NCBI GenBank assembly: GCA_022601195.1
Contig: JAHZIX010000046.1
Coordinates: forward strand, 147,445-211,444
Length of the DNA: 64,000 nucleotides
From: Deltaproteobacteria bacterium
GTDB lineage: Bacteria; Acidobacteriota; Thermoanaerobaculia; Multivoradales; JAHZIX01
Reading direction: 5' to 3'
Below, piece after piece: positions 1 to 12,000 of the stretch; within the stretch, counting starts at the first letter, position 1, and every line of letters begins with the position of its first letter. The notes below the pieces were generated by a model. That model was given only the letters and a program-made list of their open reading frames with translations. It did not search any database and was not told the DNA's origin. Position numbers and translations under genes: made by a program.

Positions 1-3000
1 GAAGACGATCGCGAGTCCTGCTACGGGCGACCGGAAGGAGTCCTCTTTGAGGATCCCTATCCGGGCAAGCAATGCGATCTGATTCAAGGTCCCTTGGGAA
101 CGTGGGCGGACGACGAGCTCGAAATGGAATTCTCCGGCGATACGGCGGTACGAATTCACGTCTACGACCGCGGTGGCCACCATGTTTGCCAGGAAGTGAA
201 CTTCTTCTTCGACGGCGAAGTCGAAGGCGCTCTGGCGACGATTTCGCCGCGGTTGTTCTCGCCCAACGCGGATGAGAACCTCGACGTGACCCTCCTCAAC
301 CTGATCGTCGAAGAACCGGCCCAGATCGATGTCGAGCTCTATGCCGCCGCCGACAACGGCGATCGTCGGATGATTGTTGGAGACGTACTGCGGACTCTGG
401 AAAGCGGTTTTCAGATCTTCGATTCGGTCTTGGTGGAATGGAACGGTGAGGATGGCTCGGGCACCGTGGTGCCGGACGGCCTCTACGGCCTGTTGACCAC
501 CTTTACGGATGGCTGCGGCAACATGACCGAGCGGGTGGTTTTCGTGGAGGTGGACAACACACCACCGGTGGCGCCGATACTCTTTCCCGCTACCGGGGAT
601 CCGTTGCCCATGATCGTCGAAGTGTTGGGGACGGTGCAGGATCTCAACATCCAATCCTGGGCCGTGGACTTCGGCGTCGGGATCGACCCGGATGTCTACG
701 CCCGCTTGGACGATGGCTTCCGCAACGTCGAGGACGAAGTGCTGGCGGTGTGGAATACCAACGGCCTGTTCGGCGACTTCACGCTTCGCCTGTCGGCCAG
801 TGACCGGGCGGGCAACCGCGCCGAGACCCTGGTGGAGATCCTGCTCGGCGACCCAACCTATCTGTTTACCTACTTCGAGGCCTTGCCGCGCCTGTTCTCT
901 CCCAACGGCGATGGCCGGCGCGAGACTTCCAGTCTGCGGTTCGGCTTGGAGTTCGATTCCATCGTTACCCTCACCGTGCGCACGGCCACGGACTCGGTGG
1001 TGCGCACCCTGCTGGATGCCAACCCTCTGGCCGCGGGAGCGACCGTGAGGGATTGGGACGGCAACAATGATGGCGGCAGCCCTTTGCCGGACGGTTCCTA
1101 CACGGTCGTCCTCCGCGCTGCCCTGGCCAGTAATCCTGGAGTCACCCAGGAAGAGATGCTCACTGTGGTGTTGGATCGGACGCCCCCGGCCATCGACATC
1201 ACCAGCCCGGCCAATGGCTTCATCACCGGTACCAGCTCGGTGGTGGGCAGCATCGAAGACGTGAATTTGACCCAGTATGCGGTGGAGATCACCGACACTC
1301 CCGCAGCACCGGTTTGGATGGAGCTGGACAGCGGCACTACCAGTCGAACCGGGGTTACCTTCAGCGTCCTCGACGACCTGGCGGAAGGGGACTATGCCCT
1401 ACGGATCACGGCGGAGGATGCGGCGGAGATTCGGTCCGAGGAGATCATCCTATTCACCGTCGACAACACGGCGCCGGTGGTTCTGTTGACGGAACCGGTT
1501 TCCGGCAGCCTGGTAGGGGTGATGGCGAGCCCGGTGGACCTCCTGGGAAGCATCGAGGAGGAGAACCTAGAGATGTTCCGCCTCGAGTTCGGCGCCGGAG
1601 CTGCGCCGGATACCTGGACGGAGATCACCTCCGGAACGGAGATTCCGGCCACGGACCTGTTGGGCAATTGGGATGTCGCCGTTTTGGCGGACGGTCTCTA
1701 CACTCTGCGACTGGTAGCCACGGACCTGGCGGGCCTGTCCGGAGAAGCGCGTTCCCTGATCACCGTGGACAACACGCCGCCCACGGCCGCCATCACGGCG
1801 CCGGAGGACGGCGGCTTCGTCACCGCCCCGGGACCCATCACCGGCACCGCTCTCGATGCCAACCTGGCGGAATTCGTCCTCGAGCTGGCCCCGGAAGGCA
1901 CGCAGCAATTCCAAGAGTTGGTCACCGGTACCCAGGGTGTGGAAGACGGCTCTCTATTCTCCTGGGCAGGTCTACCTCCGGACGGTGTCTACGTACTGCG
2001 TCTGACGGTTCGGGACGGTGCGGACAATGAAGCCACCGCGACGGTCACGGTCACCGTCGACTTGACGCCACCGTCGGCGCCGATCAATTTGGTTGCCGAG
2101 GTGGTCAACGGTCAAGATGCGGAGCTCACCTGGAATGCCAGCCCCGAACCGGACGTCGCGGGCTATCGAGTCCTCCGGGATGGCCAATCGATCACTCCTA
2201 CCCTGGTGCCCGAAGCCAGCTATCTGGATCCGGCGCTACCGGAAGGACCTCATATCTACACGGTCATCGCCGTGGACGAGGCGGGCAATGAGAGCGATCC
2301 CTCCAACGAGGCGGAAGTGACCGTCGACGTCACGCCACCCACGGTGCGGATCTCCATCCCCAACGATGGCGCTACCGTGAGCAGTCAAGTGGACATCACC
2401 GGTACCGCTTTCAGCCCTGACGACTTCCGTGAGTACCGTCTCTACGTAGTGCGGGTGGCGACGGGCACCGAGCAGCTGCTGCGCCAGTCTCCCGTGCCGG
2501 TCCAAGCGGATATTCTGGCCCAGTGGAACACCCTGGTGTTGCCGGAAGGGGCCCAGTTCACCCTGCGCCTAGAGGGCGAAGATCTGACCGGCAACGTCGG
2601 CACCGCCGAGGTGACCGTGACCGTCGACAACTTGCCGCCAGCGGCTCCCACCGGGCTGACGGCGGTCCCCGATGGTGCCACCTCCAATATCGATACCGCT
2701 TGGAACCCCAATACGGAGCCGGATCTGGCCGGTTACATCCTCTTCCGGGATGGCCGCATCGCCAATGCCACCGGCGTGGTGGTGGGGGACCTGACGCCCT
2801 TCATCATCACCGCCACGAGCTACCGGGATCTGGATCTGCCGGACGGCACTTTCAGCTACGAGGTTCATGCCATCGATGAGGCCGGTAATTTAAGTGATGC
2901 TTCCCTGCCGGCGGAGGCGACCCTGGACACCCGAGCTCCCCATGCGGTGATCGATCCCCCCGTGGACGGCACCGAGTTCGAGGACAACCTCTTCGTGCTG

Positions 3001-6000
3001 GCCTCCACCGAAGACACGGATGTGGCAACGGTTCTATTCCAATTCCGGGCCCTCGGTGACCCCTTGTGGACGGACCTGAGCACGGACACAGAACTACCTT
3101 GGGAAGCGGATTTCGACCCCAGTGGCCTAGCCTTCGGCGACTACCAACTACAGGCGGTAGCGACGGATGAAGGTGGCTTGACGGATCCGGCGCCGACGCC
3201 GGTGACGGTCACCCATGCGGATCTCACCCGGCCGGAAGCCACGGTGGGATTGACGGTCCAGGTCATCGGCAGCGATATCACTCTCAACTGGACGGCCAAT
3301 ACGGATCCGGATCTGGCTGGCTATCACGTCGAGCGGACGGATCTCGCCGGTAGCACCAATCGCCTGACCACCATTCCGATCACCGAGACCACCTACCTCG
3401 ATGCCGGCTTGCCACACGGAATCTTCACCTACGTGATCATTTCGGTGGATCAGGCGGACAACGAGGGGGATCCTTCGGAGCCGGCGGACGGGCCGGTGCG
3501 CACGCCTCAGTTGGAGCAGCCTTTCAGCCCGACTCTGGCCTTGATCACGGATCTCCAGGGCAAGGGTTTCGCCAACAACACTCTGAGTGGTGAGGCCCAG
3601 CGCCCCTCCGGCACCACCCCCTTGCCGGCTACCACTTCTGACGGAGAAGGCAACTTCGAGCTGCTTGGTTTGGCTCTGGAGCTCGGCACCAATGTCTTCA
3701 CCGTGCGACTGACGGATGCAGATGGCAATGTCAGCAACGATGCTTCGGTTGAGGTGGTCGCGGGTGAAGCCCCTTCGGCTCCCACCGGCCTGACGGCGGT
3801 GGCTCCGACAGCGACGGCGGTGGATTTGGCTTGGAATCCCAATCCCGAACCGAACGTCATCGGCTATCGGGTGTTCCGAGATGGCGAGGCCCTGCAGCCG
3901 GAGGTTCAGGCTACGGTCACTTCCGCCTTCGCTTCCAGCCAGGGCAGCTCGTCGGTCAACCCAACCCGAGCCTTAGACGGCAACATCTTCACCTATTGGG
4001 CTCCCAGCATCTTCACCGGCCAACCGGTGGACGGGCAGTGGTGGCAGGCGTTCTTGTCCGGGCCGCGCATCGTTTCCGGGGTCGATATCACTTGGTACTC
4101 CCAGGGTAGCGACGAAAATCTCACTGTCTACGGTGCCTTGGACTACGACGTACAAGGCTTTTCGGGCACCGGCTGGGTGACCCTGGTAGAGGTTCGAGGC
4201 AACGATCAGATCGACAACCACATCGAGTTGGCTCAGCCCTACCGCACCGAGGTCATGCGGATCCTGCTGCGCTCCAGCATTCTCTCGGAGCAGGTGTTCT
4301 GGCCGGTACGGCTGGCGGAGATTTCCTTCACCGAACGTCCTCTGGTGCCAGGGCCGACCTTCACAGATCCGGTACCGGATGGTGGCTACGTCTACACCGT
4401 CACCGCGGTCAACGAATTCGCCTTCGAGAGCGCTCCCTCGGATCCAGCCTCCGTCGATGTCGGGGACGTGGAACCACCTTCACCGGTGGTCCTCACCGCT
4501 GTGGTCGATGCTCCGGACGTCACCCTCACCTGGACGGCGAGCACCTCTCCGGACGTCGCTTCCTACGAGATATTCCGGGATGGCGAATCCATCGCGGTGC
4601 ATACAGACTTGGTCGACCTGACTTTCGTCGATGTCGATCTGCTGAACGGCGACTATGCCTACACGGTGGTCGCCATCGACTCCGTGGGCAACTCGAGTGT
4701 GCCTTCCAACGAGGAATTGGTGACGGTCTTCGTGCCGCCACCAGCGCCGCCGGAAAACCTCACCGTGGCCGTGGTGCCGGGGGGCGGTGCCCTCGATCTG
4801 GCCTGGGCGCCACCAGCTACCGGCCCCGCCCCTCTTGGATACAGGATCTATCGCAGCGAGGTGGCCGGAGGCCCCTACGAAGCCGTTGACACGACGGACG
4901 AGTTGACGCTGCGAGATGCGGACTTGACCAATGGAGTGACCTACTTCTACGTGGTGGTAGCCCTGGATGATCTCAACAACGAGAGTGCCGAATCCAACGA
5001 GGCTTCCGGGACACCCGTGGACGATCAAGCTCCCGCGCCGCCGCTGCTGACCTATCCCGGTCTACCAGGGGTTCCCTTCGTGACTTCCTTGGAGAGCACG
5101 GATGTGGCGGGAAGCGCTGAGCCGGGCTCCCTGGTGCGCCTGTCTCAAGATGGGGTACCAGTGGCTCAGGTGACGGCCTCGGCTCAGGACGAAGTGCAGG
5201 TCACGGGTTTCAGTCTTTTGGCCCGGCTCTCCCCGGATGGTCGTTACACCTGGCTGGAAGCCTTCAATCCGATCCTCCACGATTACCGAACGGGCCTCGA
5301 CTCCTTTCCTGGAAATGCTGCCCGAGGCACGCCTCGTTGGCTTCCTGCTAGCAACGGGGTGGTGCTGGCCAACGGCAACCAGATCAACCTCTTCGATGTG
5401 GCGGCGGGAACGGTCGAGCTGCTGACCGGAGTGCCCTTCGCCGAGGTGGCTGTGCCTTCGCCGGATGGCCTTTTCCTGGCGGTCTTGGGGCAGCAGTTCG
5501 GTTCCAATGGCTTGTGGATCTACGACCTCCAAGGGGATGACTGGAACCAGCTGTCGACGGACAACTATTGGTGGTTCAATCGCGATTCCCTCACTTGGTC
5601 GCCGGATGGTACCCACTTGGCCTACCAACGCTTCCAGCCCGTTGGGACCTACGAGACGATGGAAGTGGCCACCGGTGACATCACCGTGGTCAGCTCCCAG
5701 CCCGGTCTCGGTGGTCCTTTCTGGTCCCGGGATGGCTCGCAGCTGGTGTACAGCGGCTCCAGCCCCATTCTGGGCGGTGACTGCATCATCAGCTACGACA
5801 TCGCCACGGCCACCGAATCGGCTCTGGCTCCCTGCGACGACTCCTTCTTTCCTCAGCTGTCTCCGGACGGCGACCGATTGGTTTGGATTCGTGACTTTGG
5901 TGAAGCATTGCTGCTGGATATTCCGAGCGGCGAGATCACCGAGCTCGAGCCGACGTTGGACTTGGGAAGCTCGTCCCAGCCTTATTGGGCTCCCAGTGGT

Positions 6001-9000
6001 CATTTGATGTTCTTCAACTTCAATACCGAGGTGCGCCTGACTTTGGCCGGCCACTTCGAGGTGCGGAACCGTCCCCTCCAGGGTGGCGACAACCTCTTTA
6101 CGGCCAGCGCCGAAGACGGTGACGGCAACCGCAGTGCTGAGTCCGAGACCATGGTGGTCCGGCTCTCTTTTGGCGACCGCACGGACCTCGAGATCGAAGA
6201 GGCGGATTTGGTGGTCTCTCCGCCGGTGGGCCGGCCCGGAGACACCGTTCGCGTTTCCGTCACGGTGCGCAACAGCTCCGAGGAAGCCTCGCCGGCAGCG
6301 GACCTGACGGTGGTTGCCCTGGGGCCAGGAGGCTTCTCCGTCACGGTCGTCGAAGGCTCCGTAGTGGCCGGGCTACCCCCGGGGGGCTCCCAGACGATCA
6401 GTCGGGATCTAATCTTGGGCTCGGAAACCGGAACCTACACGGTGACCGCTTCCGTCGATCCTTTCGATCGCATCGGCGAATCCAACGAGGGCAACAACTC
6501 TAGCCAGCGGGAGCTACCGGTGGCCGCCGAAGGCGTGCCGCTGTTGACCGTGGCGACGGATCGTCCTTTGTACTTCGGTCAGGAGGACGTCACAGCGAAC
6601 CTGGAGGTCATCAACGCCGGCAGCGTCTTCGACGGTCTGTTGGAGGTTCGTATCGAGGATGCTGGTGGATTCCTGGTAGAAGAGCTGGATCCCATCGTCA
6701 TCACGGCGCTGGGCTTTGGCGAGACCCTCTTGGAGAGTCGCATTTGGAATACCGGCAGCGTCTTTGCGGGCGACTACCGCGTCGCTGCTCGCCTCTCGGA
6801 TGCCGGAGGCACCGTGGTGGCGCAGGGAGAAGCTCCTTTCGTCATCGGCGGAGACTTGCAGCTGGCCGGCACGGTAACCACGGATCAAGGCATCTACGAG
6901 ACCGGCGCCGCGGTGGGCATCGCCGCTACCATCGACTATGTGAGCGGCAACGCTGCCCTCAGCGGGGCAATGGCCCTGATCTCCCTGGTCGACGCTAGCG
7001 AGACTCAGGTAGCCCAGTTCATCCGTCCCCTCGGGGATCTTTTACCGGGCGATTCGGTGACCGTCAACGCGGATTGGCCCAGCTCCGGCGAGCCTTTGGG
7101 AAGCTACCGAGTCGATTTGACGGTGGAAGCCGGTGGAGCTGTCCAGGCCACGGCGGAAACCCTCTTCGATGTCGTCGCGGGGGCTGTGGTGCTGAGCGGT
7201 GAGCTGGTGCTGTCGGACCGCAACCCCGGCATTGGCGAACCGGTGGAAGCCGCCTTCACGGTGACCAATTTGGGAGGAGCAGCGCTCACCCAGGTACCGC
7301 TCCAAATTCGTCTGGAAGATGCCTTGACGGGCGTCGTTCTGGCGACCGAGAACCGCACCGTAGATCTGTCTCCCGGAGGGCAAGCTTCCGGCTCGGCGAC
7401 CTTCGATACGGGGGCTCTTCGCTTGCAGAGCTATTTGGTCACTCTCCTGGCGGAAGTTCCCGCCGAGGGCGGTGGCACCGAGTTGCTGAGTCTCCGAGTG
7501 GTGAGCTTGACCACCGTGGACGAAGGTCCGCCGGTGGTCACCCTGCAGCGTCCCACGGACGGTGGCTTCCTGGGGGTCGAGCAGATCGCCCAGGTGGTGG
7601 CCACGGACGATCTGTCCCAGGTCCAGCTGGTAGAGGTCAGCGCCGATGGAGGTGCCTGGCAGGTGATCGCCCTGGCGGATGCGGCCACTGGCCGCTATGA
7701 CGGCCAGCTAGCCCTCGCCGAGGGAGCGCATACTTTGGTGGCCCGTGCCACCGATGCCTACGGAAATATTGGTCAGAGCTCGCCGGTGAGCTTCACCGTC
7801 GACCTCACCGCGCCGGTGATTACGGTGACCGGAGTGACCGATGGCGATAACTCCTTCGATCCGCTGACTCCGGTGATCGAGATCGTCGAGGCCAACCCGA
7901 GCCTCGAGGTCATCACCCTCAACGGCGAGCCCTTTGTCTCCGGTACCCCCGTGGACATCGCCGGCTCCTACACCTTGCAAGTGACGGCGGAAGACCTCGC
8001 CGGGAACCGCACCGAGGTCACGATTAACTTCACTCTGGCGACAGGCCTCACCATCGGCGACCTGAGCGTGCCAGAAGGAAATGTGGGCACGATCGACGCC
8101 CTGCTGCCCCTGACTCTTTCCCTACCGGCAGCGGTGGACGTCACCATGAGCTTTGTCACGGCGGCAGGAACCGCTACCGCAGGAGCCGACTACACCGAAG
8201 CGACCGGTACGGCGACCATCGCTGCCGGTGAGGTGAGCGGCTCTTTGACCGTGGTGGTGTTGGGAGATCTGCTCGACGAGGCGGATGAAACTATCATCGT
8301 CACCCTGAGCGATGTGGTGGCGGCGACCCTGGTCGACCCCGATGCGATAGTGACCATTCTCGATGACGACGACCCACCGGAGCTGTCCATTGGCGACGCG
8401 TCGGTTTCAGAGGCCGATGCGGGCACTGCGGACGCGGTGTTTACCGTCACTTTGACCGCGGCGAGCGGTTTGGACGTGAGCTTCGATTTCGTGACGGTGG
8501 ACGGCACGGCCGTTTCGGGTTCGGATTACACCTCCCAGTCCGGTACCTTGACGATTCCCGCTGGTGAGACGACGACAACCGTTGCTGTGGCAGCGTTGGC
8601 GGATGATCTGGACGAGGCGGATGAAACCTTCACGGTCGTCCTGAGCAATCCCGTCAACGGCACTTTGGTGGATGGGGAAGGCTTGGGGACCATCTTGGAT
8701 GACGACCCGGCACCGGAGCTGTCCATTGGCGACGCGTCGGTTTCAGAGGCCGATGCGGGCACTGCGGACGCTGTGTTTACCGTCACCTTGACGGCGGCGA
8801 GCGGTTTGGACGTGAGCTTCGATTTCGCGACAGTAGACGGCACGGCAGTGGCAGGTTCGGATTACGCTTCCCAGTCCGGCACCTTGACGATTCCCGCCGG
8901 TGAGATCACGGCAACCGCCGCTGTAGCGGTGTTGGCGGATGGTCTGGACGAGGCCGATGAGACCTTCACGGTCGTTTTGAGCAATTCGGTCAATGCCACT

Positions 9001-12000
9001 TTGGTGGACGGGGAAGGCCTCGGGACCATCTTGGATGACGACCCGGCACCGGAGTTGTCCATTGGTGACACCTCGGTTTCAGAGGGCGATGCGGGTACCG
9101 CGGATGCGGTGTTTACAGTCACCTTGACGGCAGCGAGCGGTTTGGACGTGAGCTTCGATTTCGCTACCTCAGATGGCACGGCAGCGGCGGGTTCGGACTA
9201 CATCGCCCAGTCCGGCTCCTTGACGATTCCAGCTGGTGAGACCACGGCGACGATCACCGTGGTGGTGAACGGTGACACCGAGGTGGAAGACGACGAGACG
9301 TTTACAGTGACGGCCACCAACCTGGTGAATGCCACCCTGGCGGACGGGGAAGGTCTCGGCACCATCGTCAACGACGATGTGACCGTCGACCTTGTCCTGG
9401 CGGATGCGGAGGTGGTCGAAGGGGATGCGGGGACGGTCAGTGCGATCTTCGTCGCGACTCTGGCGGCGCCATCTTCCTTGGATGTGAGCTTCGACTTCGC
9501 CACTTCAGACGGCACTGCCACGGCGGGAAGCGATTACCTGGCTGCCTCCGGCACGGTAACGATTGCTGCTGGTGAGGTCAGTGGGACGATCGACATCGAA
9601 GTGTCTGGAGATCTGCTGGATGAGCTGGACGAGACCTTTGCAGTCACCCTCAGCAACCCGGTGAATGCCACCTTGGTGGATGGGGAAGGCTTGGGGACCA
9701 TCTTGGATGACGACCCGGCGCCGGAGCTATCCGTCTCGGATGCGGTGGTCACGGAAGGTGACACCGGAAGCACCGATGCGGTGTTCACGGTGAGTTTGAC
9801 GGCAGCCAGTGGGCTGGACGTGACCTTTGACTTCGCCACTGCCGACGGCACCGCTTTGGCCGGTTCGGATTACACGGCGTCCTCGGGATCGGTGACCCTA
9901 CCTGCCGGCGAAACCACGGCGACCCTGACTGTGGTGGTGAGCGGGGACACGGAGGTAGAAGCCGACGAGACCTTTACCGTGACTCTGAGCAACCAGGTGA
10001 ATGCCACTTCGGGGGATGGCGAAGGCCTCGGCACCATCGTCAACGACGACGAAGCGGTAGATGTGCTGCTGGGCGATGCGATGACGGTGGAAGGGGACGT
10101 GGGAACCATGGAGGCGATCTTCCCCATCACCCTATCGACCGCTGCATCGGTGGAGGTCAGCCTGGATTTCGCCACCTCAGATGGCACGGCGACGGCGGGC
10201 AGCGATTACACGGCGGCCACGGGCACTGTCGTCATTCCGGCCGGAGAGACGACCGGCGTCCTCGTGGTGCAGGTGTTGGGAGATCTGGTAGATGAGGATG
10301 ACGAGACTTTCTTGGTAAACGTCACCGGGTCGATCAACGCCAACGTAGTGGATGGGGAAGGGCTTGGGACCATCGTCGACGACGATGATGCCGGACCGGT
10401 GTTCTGTCCCCGTGGCCCCGGCTATTGGAAGAATCATCAGAGTGAGTGGCCGGTGAGCGAGCTGGAAATAGGCGGCGTGCTCTACGACAGCCACGGCATT
10501 CGCGACCTCCTGCGTTACAAAGGCAAAGATGCCTCCACTAAGTTGGCTCGCCAACTGGTGGCAACCCTCTTCAACCTGCTGAGCGGCTCCGATCCGGTGA
10601 TTCAACTGACGGTAGATGAAGCTCAAGCCTTCTTGGCGGCTTTTCCTCCCGGCAGCGGACCGCGATGCCAGAACAAGGACGAAGCGGAATTCCTCAAGGA
10701 TGAGTTGGAGCTCTACAACGACGGTGATTGCGATGACGAGGACGAGGACTCTGACTCGGATTCGGACTCCGACTCGAACTCTGATTCCGACTCTGACTCT
10801 GACAGCTTGACGGGTGGTCGCGGCGAGGAAGAGGCTGGGTCGGGCCCGGACAACGACTCCAATAGTGACTCGGACTCGGATTCGGACTCGGATTCCAACT
10901 CGGATTCCGGCGGTGGAGGAAGCGACTGCCGACCGATCTCCATCAGTGATGTGGTGGTGACGGAGGGAGACGACGAGAACGTCGAGGCCCTGTTCACCAT
11001 CAGCGTGCCGGAGGCTCACAACAAGAAGCTGCGTGTGGACTTCCTCACCCTCGAAGGTAGTGCTACCGAAAGTGAGGACTACGAAGGGGCCACCGGCACC
11101 ATCACTCTCGAGGCCGGAGAGACGGAAACTACCTTGGCAGTGGTGATTTTCGGCGATTTGCGACCGGAAGACGACGAGACCTTCGTGGTTCAGTTGCTCA
11201 ATGCCCGGGAGGGCTACATCGCCAACGGCTTGGGTGAGGCCACCATCCTCGATCAGGATGATTGCGCCAGCCCCAACTTGCTGGTCAACGGCGGCGCCGA
11301 AGATCCCTTGGTCGACGGTGAAATTCCCGGCTGGAGCGAGGTGGAGGGTGATTCCTGGCTACCGGCATCGACCGATCCCGATCCCGCCGAGGGCGCCGCC
11401 TATTTCTACGCCGGCGAGGCGGAACGAGCGGAGCTGGCCCAAACGGTGGACCTGGCTGCCTACCGCGACGTCATCGATGCGGGCTCGGTGAGTTTTGCCT
11501 TTCAGGGGCATATTCGCACCTGGCAGGAGTTGCCCACGGATACTGCCCGTCTGGTAGTGGAGTATTGGGACGAGACGGCTTCTGTGGTCCTCGATGCCTT
11601 CGACTCCGGCCCCCTCACCAGCGCTACCGAATGGCAGCGGATCGCCGATGAGCGGGTACCTCCGGTGGGAACCGGTTCTGCCCGTATTCGCTTGATCACC
11701 CATCGAGGGAGCTCCGAAGGCAGTGCCGATGGCTTCTTCGATGACCTCTCTCTGGTCTCCCGAGGGACACCGGTGCTGCTGGCCTACGGCGTCGTAGCGG
11801 CAGAGCCGAGGCTCGGGCAGGTGGAGAAGGCCCTCTTCGAGGTCCGCCTGAGCTGTTCCACTGGCGACTCCGTCAGCGTCACCGTGGAAACCGCCGACGG
11901 TAGCGCCGTGGCGGGCGACGACTACGGTGCCCTGGGGGTGGAAACCTTCACCTTCGAACCCTGGCAGCACCGCCTCGAAGTTCCTGTCGATATCTTCGGA

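Noticed and set aside
8190..10187. Series of 105-107-residue minus-strand ORFs at regular spacing
   Set aside because: They are antisense shadows of the Calx-beta repeats; their regular spacing follows from the repeated coding DNA on the plus strand.
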